DNA of 64,000 nucleotides, from positions 43,738,383-43,802,382 of the forward strand of contig JACSVZ010000001.1 of assembly GCA_014706295.1 (NCBI GenBank), written 5' to 3'. The notes beneath the pieces were generated by a model. It saw only the letters and a program-made list of their open reading frames with translations. It had not been told where the DNA came from and did not search any database. Every line of letters begins with the position of its first letter. Position 1 is the stretch's first letter. The position numbers and the translations under genes are program-made. Source of the stretch: Lycocorax pyrrhopterus obiensis. Taxonomy: Eukaryota > Chordata > Aves > Passeriformes > Paradisaeidae. Below, one piece after another: positions 36,715 through 47,600 of the stretch.

Positions 36715-38589
36715 GATGACTCAGACTTACGAAAGTTTTTGAAAAATTCTGCAAAAAGGATTCTATGGTAAAACCTTTTATAAATATGTGCTGTGATACT
36801 GAGAAAATCATTGACATTTCTCCCGTTGCTTTTATGTAGTACAGGCGCATTTTTCAAGATGAAGTACATAAAATTTATTTTCAGAAATGTCTCATCTTGA
36901 CAACTGTAATCTGAAATCAGTGAGAGCCAGGAGGGCTCTGAATATGTGCATTCAAGTCCCCTTAAAGAGAAGGGTTTTAAATGAGAATGTTCCATTTCCC
37001 AGAAGAGTATATAGCTGCTACTTTATTCAATAAAAGAAAATGTTACTGTTCTTCCATTTATATTTTCTGTAAGGTTAACCACCTCTGAGAAAATCCACTT
37101 TTAACCCTAGCTGACATAATAGGGAAAACCTTAATATTGAATTCCAGTGGTTGCTGAGATCGGGAAAGGTCTGTTCATTGTTGACAAAACACCATAATTT
37201 GATGCAGATACTTAGGCACCCCAAAAAGTTATTAGCAGTGAAGGTTGGTACTGCTAGGGTTGAAAGGCAACTGGAAAAATTATTTAACTTGACAATATTA
37301 ATTTTGTAATTAGAATATCTCTTTGTAGAGTACATAAAAGAGCAAGAAACAGAAACACTTACTGCCTCCAAAATCAAGAGTTGCTGAAGTATTTTATCCT
37401 TCTGAGGTGGCTCAGGTGAACTGTCATTTTCAGTATTTTGTGGAGTGCAGCTACTATCTTTGCATGGGAGTTTGCTCCATTATTTCAAAATACCAGTCTG
37501 GATTTGGGGCTTCCATAGGTATCTTTGTGCTGTCCCTGTGGTGCAGTATAGGCTATTCTAGTGGACACTCACACTCCTGAGCTGTAGTCCTCAAAGACAC
37601 ACCAGTATTCCTGCACAGTGTGTAGTTCTCGATACATTAACTGGGCCTCGGGTATTAAATACCTTTGTCTGCCCAGCCCTTAAATCCTTTTAAAGATCTA
37701 GCCCTCAAATACAAAGGTGAGCACTATAAAAAGAGTTAAAGTGGAAACTTCCTTCCAATACAGGTTTGTGTAGTATGTATGGACAAATTGCAGCAGGAGC
37801 ATGAGGGAATACTCAGTCACAGTTGCTTCCTCCTCTGAGCAGTGGCCATCCTCCCATGCACAGAACAAAGCAAACATCCTGTGAGGAAAACAACAGTATG
37901 TGATAAAGTAGTTGTTATTCATAATACTTTGTCACAATAGTTTAAAATTTTGCCTGAGAATAGAACTAAGCTGAATGAAACAATTTTGTCAACTGTGCAC
38001 TTCTTGATTGTTTGATTTAGTTTACTTTTGCATAAGAGGTATATGCGTACGTAAATGCATCAAATAATCACTTTCTCCACTAAGAGCAGCATACATTGAA
38101 TAAATAGCTTCATAATTTCCTACAGACATATTAGAACTACATAAACTACTATGTGGTTGTTTGTGTGATTGTATGTATCCTTAATTTCTGCCCTCCTCTC
38201 TTCTACTTGTTTGTCTCAGAAATTTTTTAAAAAATCAAATAGTCATCTCTTCTGAGCTGCAGGAGAGCGGCTAGTGCATTCACTCAGCTTCACAGCCTTT
38301 CGGTATTATTATGGAAGAAACAAGTAGTGTAAGTACATAAAGAATAGAAAAAAGAAAGTTAGTTTAAAAGTGTTAATTTCTGTAGAGTTTGAACCAGCAG
38401 GAGTCTCTCTTGTTCTGTTCTTCATGAAAGCACATGCAATGTTTCAGAAGGAAGGGTTTTCCAGCTGATAAGGAACAGTAAATTGTAATACATTTCTTAC
38501 TGCAGAAGTAATTACAACCATTGTAATACTGCTTACATGTATATGTTTTCCTATTCAGCATAAAAACTCAGAGCTGCAACATAATGAAT

Positions 38590-38780
38590 GTGGTTTTGTT
38601 TTTCCTTTTTAATCTCAGCATATTAAGGAAGTCATATTGATGCAGGCTGCATTAGTCATAATCATACCTGCTGTTACAAGGAGAGTGAATGGAATAACTG
38701 AAGCACCGACAAATCTTTAGGCTCTTTGTTTGATCAAAGACGCATAATGTGTGTAAGAGCAGGTGTTAGGATACTATTAT
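38590..38780. promoter_or_regulatory. Possible enhancer-like element with TCF/LEF palindrome
   Basis: The patch contains CTTTGTT (38724-38730) overlapping the palindrome TTTGATCAAA (38729-38738), which provides TCF/LEF-type (A/T)(A/T)CAAAG cores on both strands. Several ATTA/TAAT homeodomain cores lie around it. Composition is mixed and free of repeats. No conservation data are available, so the regulatory reading is inference. Confidence 0.25.
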
Positions 38781-39696
38781 GCTGATAATAAACTCATATT
38801 AGCAAATTTCCAAAATGTTGTATCTGTGTAAGTAATGGCTTTGGCTGTTTACAGTTAGTCCGAAAAGGAAGAAAATAATAAAAGGCACATGTTTTAAAAA
38901 GAAAACCTAGGGCAAAATAAAATATTATGCTTAGTAACTGAAGTGCAGTATGTGTAAATTTTTTACAAAAATCACGCATAGGTTACAAAAAAATTGAAGA
39001 ATTCATGCTAAAATTTTTTTAAAACATGATTTTAGGTTCTTACGAGTTTGGATACTTTTTCAGAAGGGTTATTAACTCATGTCAACTTTTCTGAACATTT
39101 TAAAGTGTGAAAGTAAATTCTTAGGCAGTTATTTACAAGGACAAGTTACTGTGGTATTTTCTAAGATTATATTTTTGTTTTCCAAGAAGTCCTGTGAGAA
39201 ATCCAGCCTTTGGGAGGAAAAAGTGTACAATGTAAATTAAAAACTTAATCAGTATTCAGAAAGCATGTCAAGCATGTTTAAGGCAGAACATGTAACGTAA
39301 TGACAATGAGATCGTTTTCCTGAATGTGTATACCCAGCAATGATTCTCCAAACAGAATATAATTCCTCAGTTGAGTAATGACAGACAAGAGGGCGCACAC
39401 ATTTTTATAAAGTAAGTTTTTGAAGGAAGAGAGGGACAGGAGACTGACAGGAACAAGGAAATAGGAGTATGATACTCCTATTACTATGGCAGTGCTGCAT
39501 AGTAAGAGGTTGTTGAGGGTGGAAATGGGGCCATCATTGAGTAGAGAGGTGGCATATGCTTGCCGTGGTTTAAAGACCAGCTCTCCAGAAGCCTCTAGTC
39601 TGTATGAATCATGCATCTGATACAGAGAAGCCTTTATTTAAAATATTAAATTGGTGCTTGAAACACACAGAAGCCAGACTGCAAGAAAGCCAGAGA

Positions 39697-39982
39697 GGGA
39701 CTTTTTACAAGAGCACGTAGTGGCAGGAGAACAGCTGATGGCTTTAAACAGAAAGAGGGTAATATCTAGATAAAATATGAAGAAGAAATTCTTTACTGTG
39801 AGGCTGGTGAGGCAGGGGAACAGGCTGTCTAAAGAAGTTGTGGATGTCCCATGCCTGGAAGAGTTCAGGGCCAGGCTGCGTGGGTGTTTCAGCAACCTGT
39901 TTAAATGACGGGGGAGTTGGAACTAAATGATCTTTAAGGTGGTGCCTTCCAACCCAAGCCATTCCATGATTCTATGATTTTC
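39697..39982 (+). mobile_element. CR1 LINE, 3'-terminal fragment
   Basis: A 285-bp CR1 end in plus orientation. Signature blocks are 'acaagagcacgtagtggcag', 'gaagaaattctttactgtga', 'agaagttgtggatgtcccat', 'ctggaagagttcagggccag', 'aactaaatgatctttaaggt' and two ATTCTATG-type octamers at 39960-39978. It is similar in length and type to the copy at 10.34 kb. Confidence 0.95.
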
Positions 39983-40480
39983 CTTCTGCAATAACTGCAT
40001 ACCTGGTGTGACTCATCTGGGTAATCCAAATGTCAGGGGCACTGTTTCCTTTTTTGTTCCTACCCACCTCTACCGTGTCTGAATCATAAGTCAACACCCA
40101 GCCTTTTCCTCACAGGTGTCTTTCCCCCAACACAGTTGTACAAGAAGTCACAAAAATCCTCTCAACTGTGTCAGAGAAATCAGACAAAAATTCAAAGCAG
40201 TGTCATGTGCACAAACAGAAAGATCTAGAGTATATGGGCAGACCTGACTAACATCGTTCACTGAAGTCCTGTTATGCCAGCCTTGATTCCTTGAATAGTT
40301 AACACCACAAAAGAGAAGAATCATAACACTCAGAAAATGTCATGCATTAGGGAAAGAGCAGCTGTTCATTTTAATGTTGTAATGAGGAGGAAAGACAAGA
40401 GCAGTCAAGTTCACAAATTCCCATTTTCTGAACATTCACCTCTGCTTTGAATATCACCTCAATATTTTCAGGATTAAAAC

Positions 40481-40509
40481 TTTTTTTTCTTTCTTTTTTT
40501 TTCTTTTTT
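40481..40509. repeat. T-rich pyrimidine tract
   Basis: Nearly uninterrupted T with three C residues. Confidence 0.8.
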
Positions 40510-41499
40510 GTGTGGACAGGAACCCTGTACATGACCACATTACAAAACCTTCTGTTTGCCTAAATGCTTAAATGAGCCAGAGAAATATCTCATGGAAAAG
40601 TTCTCTGCTTAATTTTATGCAGTTACTCGCATTTTGCTTGAGCTGTGAGGACATCAGATAAGACCAGAAGTAACTTCCCAGGTGCATTTCTGTGAAATGT
40701 TTGATATATTGTTCCAAAGGACACTCTGTTTTTCATTAACCTTTCTGTCTATGAGCATGTCTTATTCAGTAGAGACTAAAGCTACTGGTGATTAAGTTAC
40801 TTCTTTTGTAAGGGAAGAAGAATTTCAGGGAGTGGTAGAAGGTATTTTATCACATGTAAAGCATAGGATTAGTTTTGGTTTGGTTTTGTTTGGTTTTTAA
40901 AAAGCTACGAAGATGATGTATTGCAAAAATACTAGACACTCATCCAAATATTTGGGTTTTATTCAAACCAGGCCCAACCCCAACTTTTTAAGTGCCCACC
41001 CATTATTAACTTGAAGCTTCCAGAACAACAGTACATTTTGTGTATGATGTATCTTACAGGCTGATTTAGAGTACACACTTGTAGACTAGTACTGAAGAGA
41101 GCTATCATGGTCTCTGATGGTCTATCTTAATAAACTCACTGAGCGTACACATGCTGTAAAGCTTAAAGATGAGCAAAAGGCAGTGTAAACTCAATTTGAT
41201 CCCAGTGGTAGCAAGCATTGTAGATCTAGCATGAGGTACAATTTTTTCTGCCTTCATGCAGTTTGCAGGGTGCACAAAAACTGAAATGCCTGCTGTATTT
41301 GCTTTTGCCCTTTGGGTAATCACTATCATTTTAGTAAGCTTCTGTCTGTACTCCAGGATATTGGTAATGAAAGGCAATATCAGATGCATACAGTATAAGA
41401 CAACCTTATTGCAGTGCTGCCACCACACATCATTACTATCAATTTGACCTTGTCAGCACACTGTGCAATATGTTCTTTGCTTTAAGTTTTATTACTGCT

Positions 41500-41830
41500 A
41501 TTCTTACTGTCTGCAGGAGTTACGTGATCTAATTGATCTCTACAGCACACTCACCCACATAACGAGAGTAAATATTCTGTCTTCAGGCATATTATTGTAG
41601 TGATTTCTTGCATTTATCCACAGCTCATAAGTGAGCAGACCTGTTATGTGCATTATTATGCACTGCAATGTATTTTGCCTTTTAGATAAGATCTTGCACT
41701 GCCTGTCATTCACTCTCCTTTAACATGAGTAAAGAGCTTATTGGGGATGCATACTTCATCCTCTGAGATTAGCTGCTGTCAACACATTTAAGCCACCATT
41801 TAGTCTTAAAATGTTGCAGGGAAAATGCCA
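41500..41830. promoter_or_regulatory. Possible enhancer-like element with POU-type palindrome
   Basis: This repeat-free stretch carries a perfect palindrome GTGCAT-TATT-ATGCAC at 41648-41663, whose ATGCA arms resemble POU/octamer half-sites. ATTGAT and TAAT cores lie nearby, as do a few CpG dinucleotides (41523, 41561). Such dense mixed motifs are typical of developmental non-coding elements, but no alignment was possible, so this is inference. Confidence 0.25.
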
Positions 41831-43945
41831 TTCAGCAAACGTATAGTTTTTGCATGCTTATCTTCAATATGTTAAAATTGTATTCAGGTCACTAAGTCAA
41901 ATTGAAGAGCTCCTGAGACCAGAAATACATAATGTTTTTCAGTTTCAATGGCAGTGTAATGAAGAAATAAATGCATTATAGAAGGAAGAATTATAGAATT
42001 CAACAAATAGATTATCAAAATTATTTTGCATTATGAAATTGCAAGGAAGAACTAAACTTGTTGTTACAGCAGTTGGGAAACTTTTCAAGGGTCAGAGAAA
42101 AATGAAATTTTGCTGGAAATAAAAATCAGCATTTATTAATCACCTGTTTGAATGGTGAGAATGGAGAAAGCTGGTGAAGGGGAGAGACTGAGATAGCAAA
42201 GGAGCAGAGAGAGATTTAAGAATGAAAACAATAAATAATGAAGAGGCATAGGAAGAGTTAGGACAAGAAACAGAGAAAGTTATGATTGCTTTGGAATAAA
42301 GAGTCAATTCAAACTCATTTACTTTAATCTTGTAAAAGCTGTGAATTTTATCTAGTATGATCATCTTGGTTCCCTTGATAGTCTGCAGAGTGGGTTTTTC
42401 CAAAGGCTGACTCCTGTCTTCCCTCAGAGGTATATATTGCTAAATAGTCTGAATTATACATGCTTTGTTCTTTCTCTCTTTCTGCAATGACTGTGGTGGA
42501 GTTTAAACTGACTGTCAAAATTTTACATGGCTATGGTTAGGTGGGACACATTTCCCTAAGAGTATCAAGATGGTTTTACACCTACAACAGACCAACCTTG
42601 CAGGCAAAAGCAACTGGGCTGACGCAACAAAATATGACACAGAAGTAAGGCTGAACAAGGTTAAACCTAGCGTGAAGCTGACAAAAACCAATGGAAGAAT
42701 GATTCCTCAGTGTCATTAGCAGAAGAGATGATAAAAAAACCCAAAACAGCCCCCCTCCAACGAAACAGTCGTCAGTGGATTTATTACAGAATTACGCGTA
42801 AATGTTAATTTTGATAATCTTTAAACGGCCTTATACTGCACAGAGGAAGACATAAGAGTGTATTTATTTAATCTTATTTTCTTCCAAAGGAAATACCATG
42901 TTTTCTCATGAAACACCTTCATCCCTTTGAGATCGTGTTCTTTACTATCAAATCTTCAGTGAAACAATTTGGTAGATTTCCCCTCACTTCTAGAGGAAGC
43001 AAGTTAGTGGTGGCAGTGCATGGTAAGGACAATAGGAATTCTAGGGCCATAACAGAGTTTAGCACAGGAAGAAGCCTAGATATAAGTATTTCTAAAGTCT
43101 ATTTTCTTCTAAAATATACGTGGATTTAGATTAAATCAGCATTATTTGCACTGGCATTAAAATTACTAGCAACTCGATCTTTTCTAGCCTAAACTTGAAA
43201 TACCTCACAAACATAACATTACATATCAGAAGATCATTCCAGTAATATAAATCTTGTGGGCAGAGAACAGAGAAAAATAATCATAAAAGAATGAAACTCA
43301 TAAACAAAAGGAAACAAAGAAAAGAACATAACTTCATACAGTAAAGCATCTTATAAATACTTTGAGGAAGCTTCCATATTAACTATTTTTTTCAAGTGCA
43401 GCTATAGCTTTAATAGTTACATTATCCCTGTCACTATAATACACACTATTTTTTATAATCATTTTTTAGAAAACCATGGAAACAAAAAATTTCCCCTACT
43501 TTTATTGAATAAAATTTTGCATTTAAGGATTTATTCAGTGCAGCAGCATAATTTATTAATTTATAGATTATCACAGTAATAATGCTACTGTAATGCTACT
43601 TATATAAAAAGCTAATTCAGATCAAAAAAGCAATTAAGGAGGGACAAAATTAATTCTGTTGTAGATGTACTCTGTATATTCTGTGCTATATTTAAGTAAT
43701 TGATGCCTTCCTAATGTCATTTCATTAGTAGTATTGAGAAACTGCATAATGAAACATGCATCTGTGTCTTTAGCACAATAAAACCTGTCTCTAGTTGAAA
43801 AGAATGTATTCTACCATGGAAATTCACTTAATCTTTCAGGGCACAGTTACAATGTTTGACTAAATGACTGATATATGTACTAATCATCACAGGTTAAGGC
43901 AGACAATGTTAAGCAAGTCTTAAGACAGCCCCAATCATTCCCAAG

Positions 43946-44007
43946 CTAAAAGAAACCAGAAAAAAAGAAAAAAAAATTAAAAAAAGGAAAGAAAAGAAAA
44001 AAAGAAT
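43946..44007. repeat. A-rich purine tract
   Basis: About 60 bases of AAAG/AAAAAG-type sequence with few pyrimidines. It is not joined to a recognised retroposon body, so it is taken as simple repeat. Confidence 0.85.
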
Positions 44008-44380
44008 TTACTTTAAACTAGCAGAAATTAAATTAGCTATTGGTATATCAAAAGCAATAACCTTACATTTATTTTAAAAAAAACTGAAACCAAACCAAAA
44101 AATAACAACTAAAAGGAAGCTGATGGAAAGCTGAAAAAACAGATTATTTGTGAATATTTGTTTCAGTTGCACATTTTTTTTCTTTCACATACCTTTGTTG
44201 CTAAGAATAATATTCCTATAAATAATGTGTGTTTGGAGGAATGGCTGGGCTTTTTAAACATTTGTTAACGTGGTTTGTTATTATATTTCTAAGTGCAATA
44301 GCTTACATTTATAGATAAAAGTTATTAAAATAAAATCACAGATGTGAATGCTAAAAGTCTGGCTGCAGAGAGATTTCTCA

Positions 44381-44437
44381 GTTTTCTGACAGTGTCCATG
44401 TGAAAGCCTTGCTTTCTCATGGACGCTGTGGGAAAAC
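44381..44437. repeat. Long near-perfect hairpin (candidate structured RNA)
   Basis: The inner stem pairs 44389-44407 with 44411-44429: 19 positions with one T-T mismatch and one wobble, around a 3-nt CTT loop. After a 2x2 internal loop a further 6 bp pair (44381-44386 with 44432-44437). The arms are mixed in composition ('gtccatgtgaaagc' against 'gctttctcatggac'), so this is not a low-complexity artefact. It lies about 65 bp upstream of the LTR. It could be a palindromic remnant of a mobile element, a microRNA-like precursor (though the loop is short), or a chance or repair palindrome. I recognise no known microRNA in it. Confidence 0.75.
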
Positions 44438-44460
44438 AGTTGGGAGATTTTGTAAACTAT

Positions 44461-44477
44461 GGTATTGTTATGATACC
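44461..44477. repeat. Short inverted repeat GGTAT...ATACC
   Basis: A 5-bp perfect arm pair around a 7-nt centre (GGTAT at 44461-44465, ATACC at 44473-44477), lying between the large hairpin and the LTR. This could be chance. Confidence 0.6.
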
Positions 44478-44582
44478 GAAGAGAAAATATCTGAAGTAAG
44501 TGGTGTTGGGTTCAGCCAATCCCTCTGGGGGGTGATTGGTCAGTGAACCAATAACCTTATGTCAGTATCCAGCGTGCTAAGG

Positions 44583-44589
44583 TATATAA
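44583..44589 (+). promoter_or_regulatory. LTR TATA box
   Basis: TATATAA lies about 30 bp downstream of the paired CCAAT motifs inside the LTR. Confidence 0.7.
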
Positions 44590-44604
44590 GCGAATTTGTA
44601 AATT

Positions 44605-44610
44605 AATAAA
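44605..44610 (+). terminator. LTR polyadenylation signal
   Basis: AATAAA 16 bp after the TATA box. In an LTR it would signal 3' end formation of a provirus or of a read-through transcript. Confidence 0.65.
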
Positions 44611-44682
44611 GGGTCGGTTTCCTCTCGTAGTAAACCGTCCATGTCGCTTTATTCCTCGGTCTCTGCTCACTAGCGACACACA

Positions 44683-47600
44683 GACATCTGTTAAAAGTCT
44701 TTATCCACATTACTGTGTTTGCTAAGAGCAGTAATGAGGTTTCAAAGTGAATCATCTGGCTGTCCCTGAACATTGATTCAGTTTGAAAGAGATATTCATT
44801 AACAAGTACTTGATTATTTTTGAAGTTAACCACAACAGAAGATCTGGTCTCAACTCAGCTTTAGATGCACTTACACTGCTGGGACAGATTTAAGTGTTTG
44901 AGCCAATGATTTCTCCTTTTGGATATCTACATATCAGGAGGATGGTGGAGACATTTGTCCAGTGAAATTGAGTAAATCTAACCTGGAGGAAGCAAAAGCC
45001 ATATTGTATATAAAATATTTCATATATTGTCAATGTAGGCACTTTACCTTTGTTATTTTGATGTAGGAAGCCTGTCCCATGGTACAAAATTGCTTTCTAT
45101 TGTGGACCTAGTATTTTTCTGCAGTTTTGATTATTTACTTTCCACCTAAATGAGACAAAACAGAGAGAAGTGGAAACAGTTACATGCAATTGGTCATCAG
45201 ATACCAAAAACATGTAACACCGACTGCAAGCACTTAACATGCATAATTTGTGAAGAATTCCAAAGATTAATTTATCCATACCAGGTATTTCAAACTACAC
45301 TAGAATAGTTTTGAAAAATAATGCTCCGACATGTATGGAGAAATCAGAATAATTTTGCAATCCTTTATTAAATGAGAGGAAAGAAAAAAGATAGATGCTT
45401 GATTTAGTAGCAATGGATAATTTGGGAAAACTCAGTTGATTATATAAAAAGTTCTACTGATGACTTATAGGATGGAATTCCATGTTCTTTTTCCATTAAA
45501 TTGCAGAGGAAAGAGTTTAGCTAATATCACCACTTTGCACCTAGTTACTGTGGATAGACAACCTATAGAACGTGGTTTTCTGATTAGGATTTATGGATTT
45601 TGTGTGCCAAAAGGACTAAAAGAAAAACTGTGAGTAGAATTAGATTCCGTCACAGTTAATTTGTACTTCCAGTTCTGCATTCCATTTAAATCTCTTTTCT
45701 CTTTGCAAACGGCCACATCTCTTTCATTTAGCACTTACCTTTTCATAGCCAAGACTTTTCAGTGCAGACATTAATCTCCTTGGCTTTCGATGCTGAAATG
45801 TCCCTTATGTTATAATCAGCTTTTTATTTAGGAGGAACAGGAGGCAGTTCCCAATAGCATAAACAAAGATGATATATTTTAGCAACCCAGCAAGATTTAA
45901 GGTTTTGTGACAAGAAAAAAAGGCATAAAAGACCTCAGCACATCTGAACTGTACACATCTGATCATTACGCTTGGTCTTTAAAATTTATGCTACGGTCTA
46001 GACAAAATCCTAGAAATAATCTTTGCAAAGATGAAGTAGGTATAAATAGTGCTTGCTAAGCATAGAAGGCCAGAAGTTGGAAGTTTCTAACAACCCTGTT
46101 TAGAGAGACACTGGCTGGAACTGCTTTGACAGGAAAGCTTTATGCAGCTTGGATAGCTAGAATGGAGAGGGTTTTGAGAAGCCTGTATGTTCCACAGCAG
46201 GCACAGAGACAGTGTATTGCAACTACTTGGAACCAAAATAGAGGACTGTGACATCTAGAAATTATAAATGTGTTGATCATCATACAATTAATTCTAGTTC
46301 GAATATAAGCACAAACACTGAAAAAAGTAAGCAAGAACAGTATGTAAGCATTTTGTAGCATTGTCAGGGTATAACATTGTGAGCCAGAGAATTCAGCAAT
46401 TTACATAAGTATGAGAATGATGTGACCACCAAAGGGGGAAAGAGAAGTCGCCTGTAAGTAAGACAAATTTGCAGAGGACAGTATAAACACAAGGGTCTGC
46501 AAACTCACAGGACTTCCAACCAAGTATACCAGGATAACTGGAAAAATATCCTTCACCCTCAAAGCAGCATAAGGAGGAGATGATTTCCCACCTGAGGGTG
46601 GGAGAGGGAACTGTAGCAGCAAGTAGCATGAATACAGCAGGCACAAGTGAGAAAAACTGTAGAAGAAACAAGATAAAACAATGCACATGTGACTCATCCT
46701 GTCAACAGCTCTCAAGGCTGATCACCTTGTTCTCACCAAGGACCACCACAAACCATAGCCAGCAGTTTGTGGATGGCATCAACCATGGCATCAGTGATGT
46801 GGAGTTGCATGCTCACAGCTAATTCAGAATTTAGGTGTTGAAGACACGTTGTACACTTTGTGCTGAGACTTTGTTGAAGACAATGTAATAAATTTTAACA
46901 CAATACTGATTTTTAATGCGCAATAACTAAGCACTGTCATGAAGTTTGCTGTTAAGGAATGAATTTAGTAGACATAGTTTTTGAAGTTTAAAGGCCATCT
47001 GGCTTATCTGTTTTCTAAGCACTTGTCACAGCAATCAGGTTTTTTTCTTTGTTTTTCACTGTGTGTGTTTACGTATATATACATATTTTCTGTTGTAAAA
47101 TAATATAGAACTGCTCTTGTTATCTCAACTTTATACTCAGATGTAAAGAGACAGACATTTTTCACAACAGAAGAGGAAAACCAAATCTGAATCTTTAATC
47201 TCTTTTCATTTACAGGCAGGTGTTCACCTATATCATAATATCTAAAATCTTTACCTGCTATTCCTTTGCTTACATTTCCACTCTCTTTCCTCTTGACATG
47301 ATATAAATTAGTCTTCTCTGGCAAGTTGATTAAATAAAGGGTTTAGCTCTTAAGTTTGCTGAGTCTTTCAGCTTTCTTATATCAGAAGTTATGAAGTCAG
47401 TGAAACTACTTGAGCAAGCATACCGAGTTCTTGCTTTCTTGTAGTTTAAATGGACATAGATGAAAGTTTTCTTTATCCTGACTCTGAAAAAAAATTAAAT
47501 AAACAGCTCAAGGACTTGTTGAGATCATTTATGACATATAAATTAAAACACCTTAGATATTCATGTTCTTTGTACTTTCTTGGTGGAATAATGAGTTTTA

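Larger units (their letters stand above)
36521..39696. other. Unique non-coding DNA, 3.2 kb
   Basis: Contains a (GA)n tract at 36685-36714 and an enhancer-like patch at about 38590-38780. No exon or dispersed repeat is recognised. The minus-strand open frame at 39278-39616 shows no family features. Confidence 0.45.
39983..44380. other. Unique non-coding DNA, 4.4 kb
   Basis: Holds a pyrimidine tract (40481-40509), an enhancer-like segment (41500-41830) and an A-rich purine tract (43946-44007). No gene is recognised. The minus open frame at 41105-41428 (107 codons) has no family features. Confidence 0.45.
44504..44682 (+). mobile_element. Compact retroviral solo LTR
   Basis: The block begins TGTTGGG and ends GACACA (end at 44680 or 44682), fitting the TG...CA rule. 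Promoter parts occur in order: CCAAT at 44515-44519; an ATTGGT...ACCAAT inverted CCAAT pair at 44535-44552; TATATAA at 44583-44589; AATAAA at 44605-44610. An inverted repeat CGGTTT/AAACCG (44615-44637) follows. About 20 bases separate TATA and AATAAA, so the poly(A) hexamer sits near the expected transcription start and R is short, as in compact avian alpha- and betaretroviral-type LTRs. No primer-binding site or viral gene follows, so it is a solo LTR. I could not see a convincing target-site duplication. The 5' limit may be further left. Confidence 0.8.

Noticed and set aside
41105..41428. 107-codon minus-strand open frame
   Set aside because: No recognisable domain; it overlaps DNA better explained as non-coding, possibly regulatory.
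46380..46830. Possible unknown repeat or pseudogene in a GC-richer stretch
   Set aside because: Open frames on both strands are short and unrelated to known families, and no terminal repeats or tail were seen.
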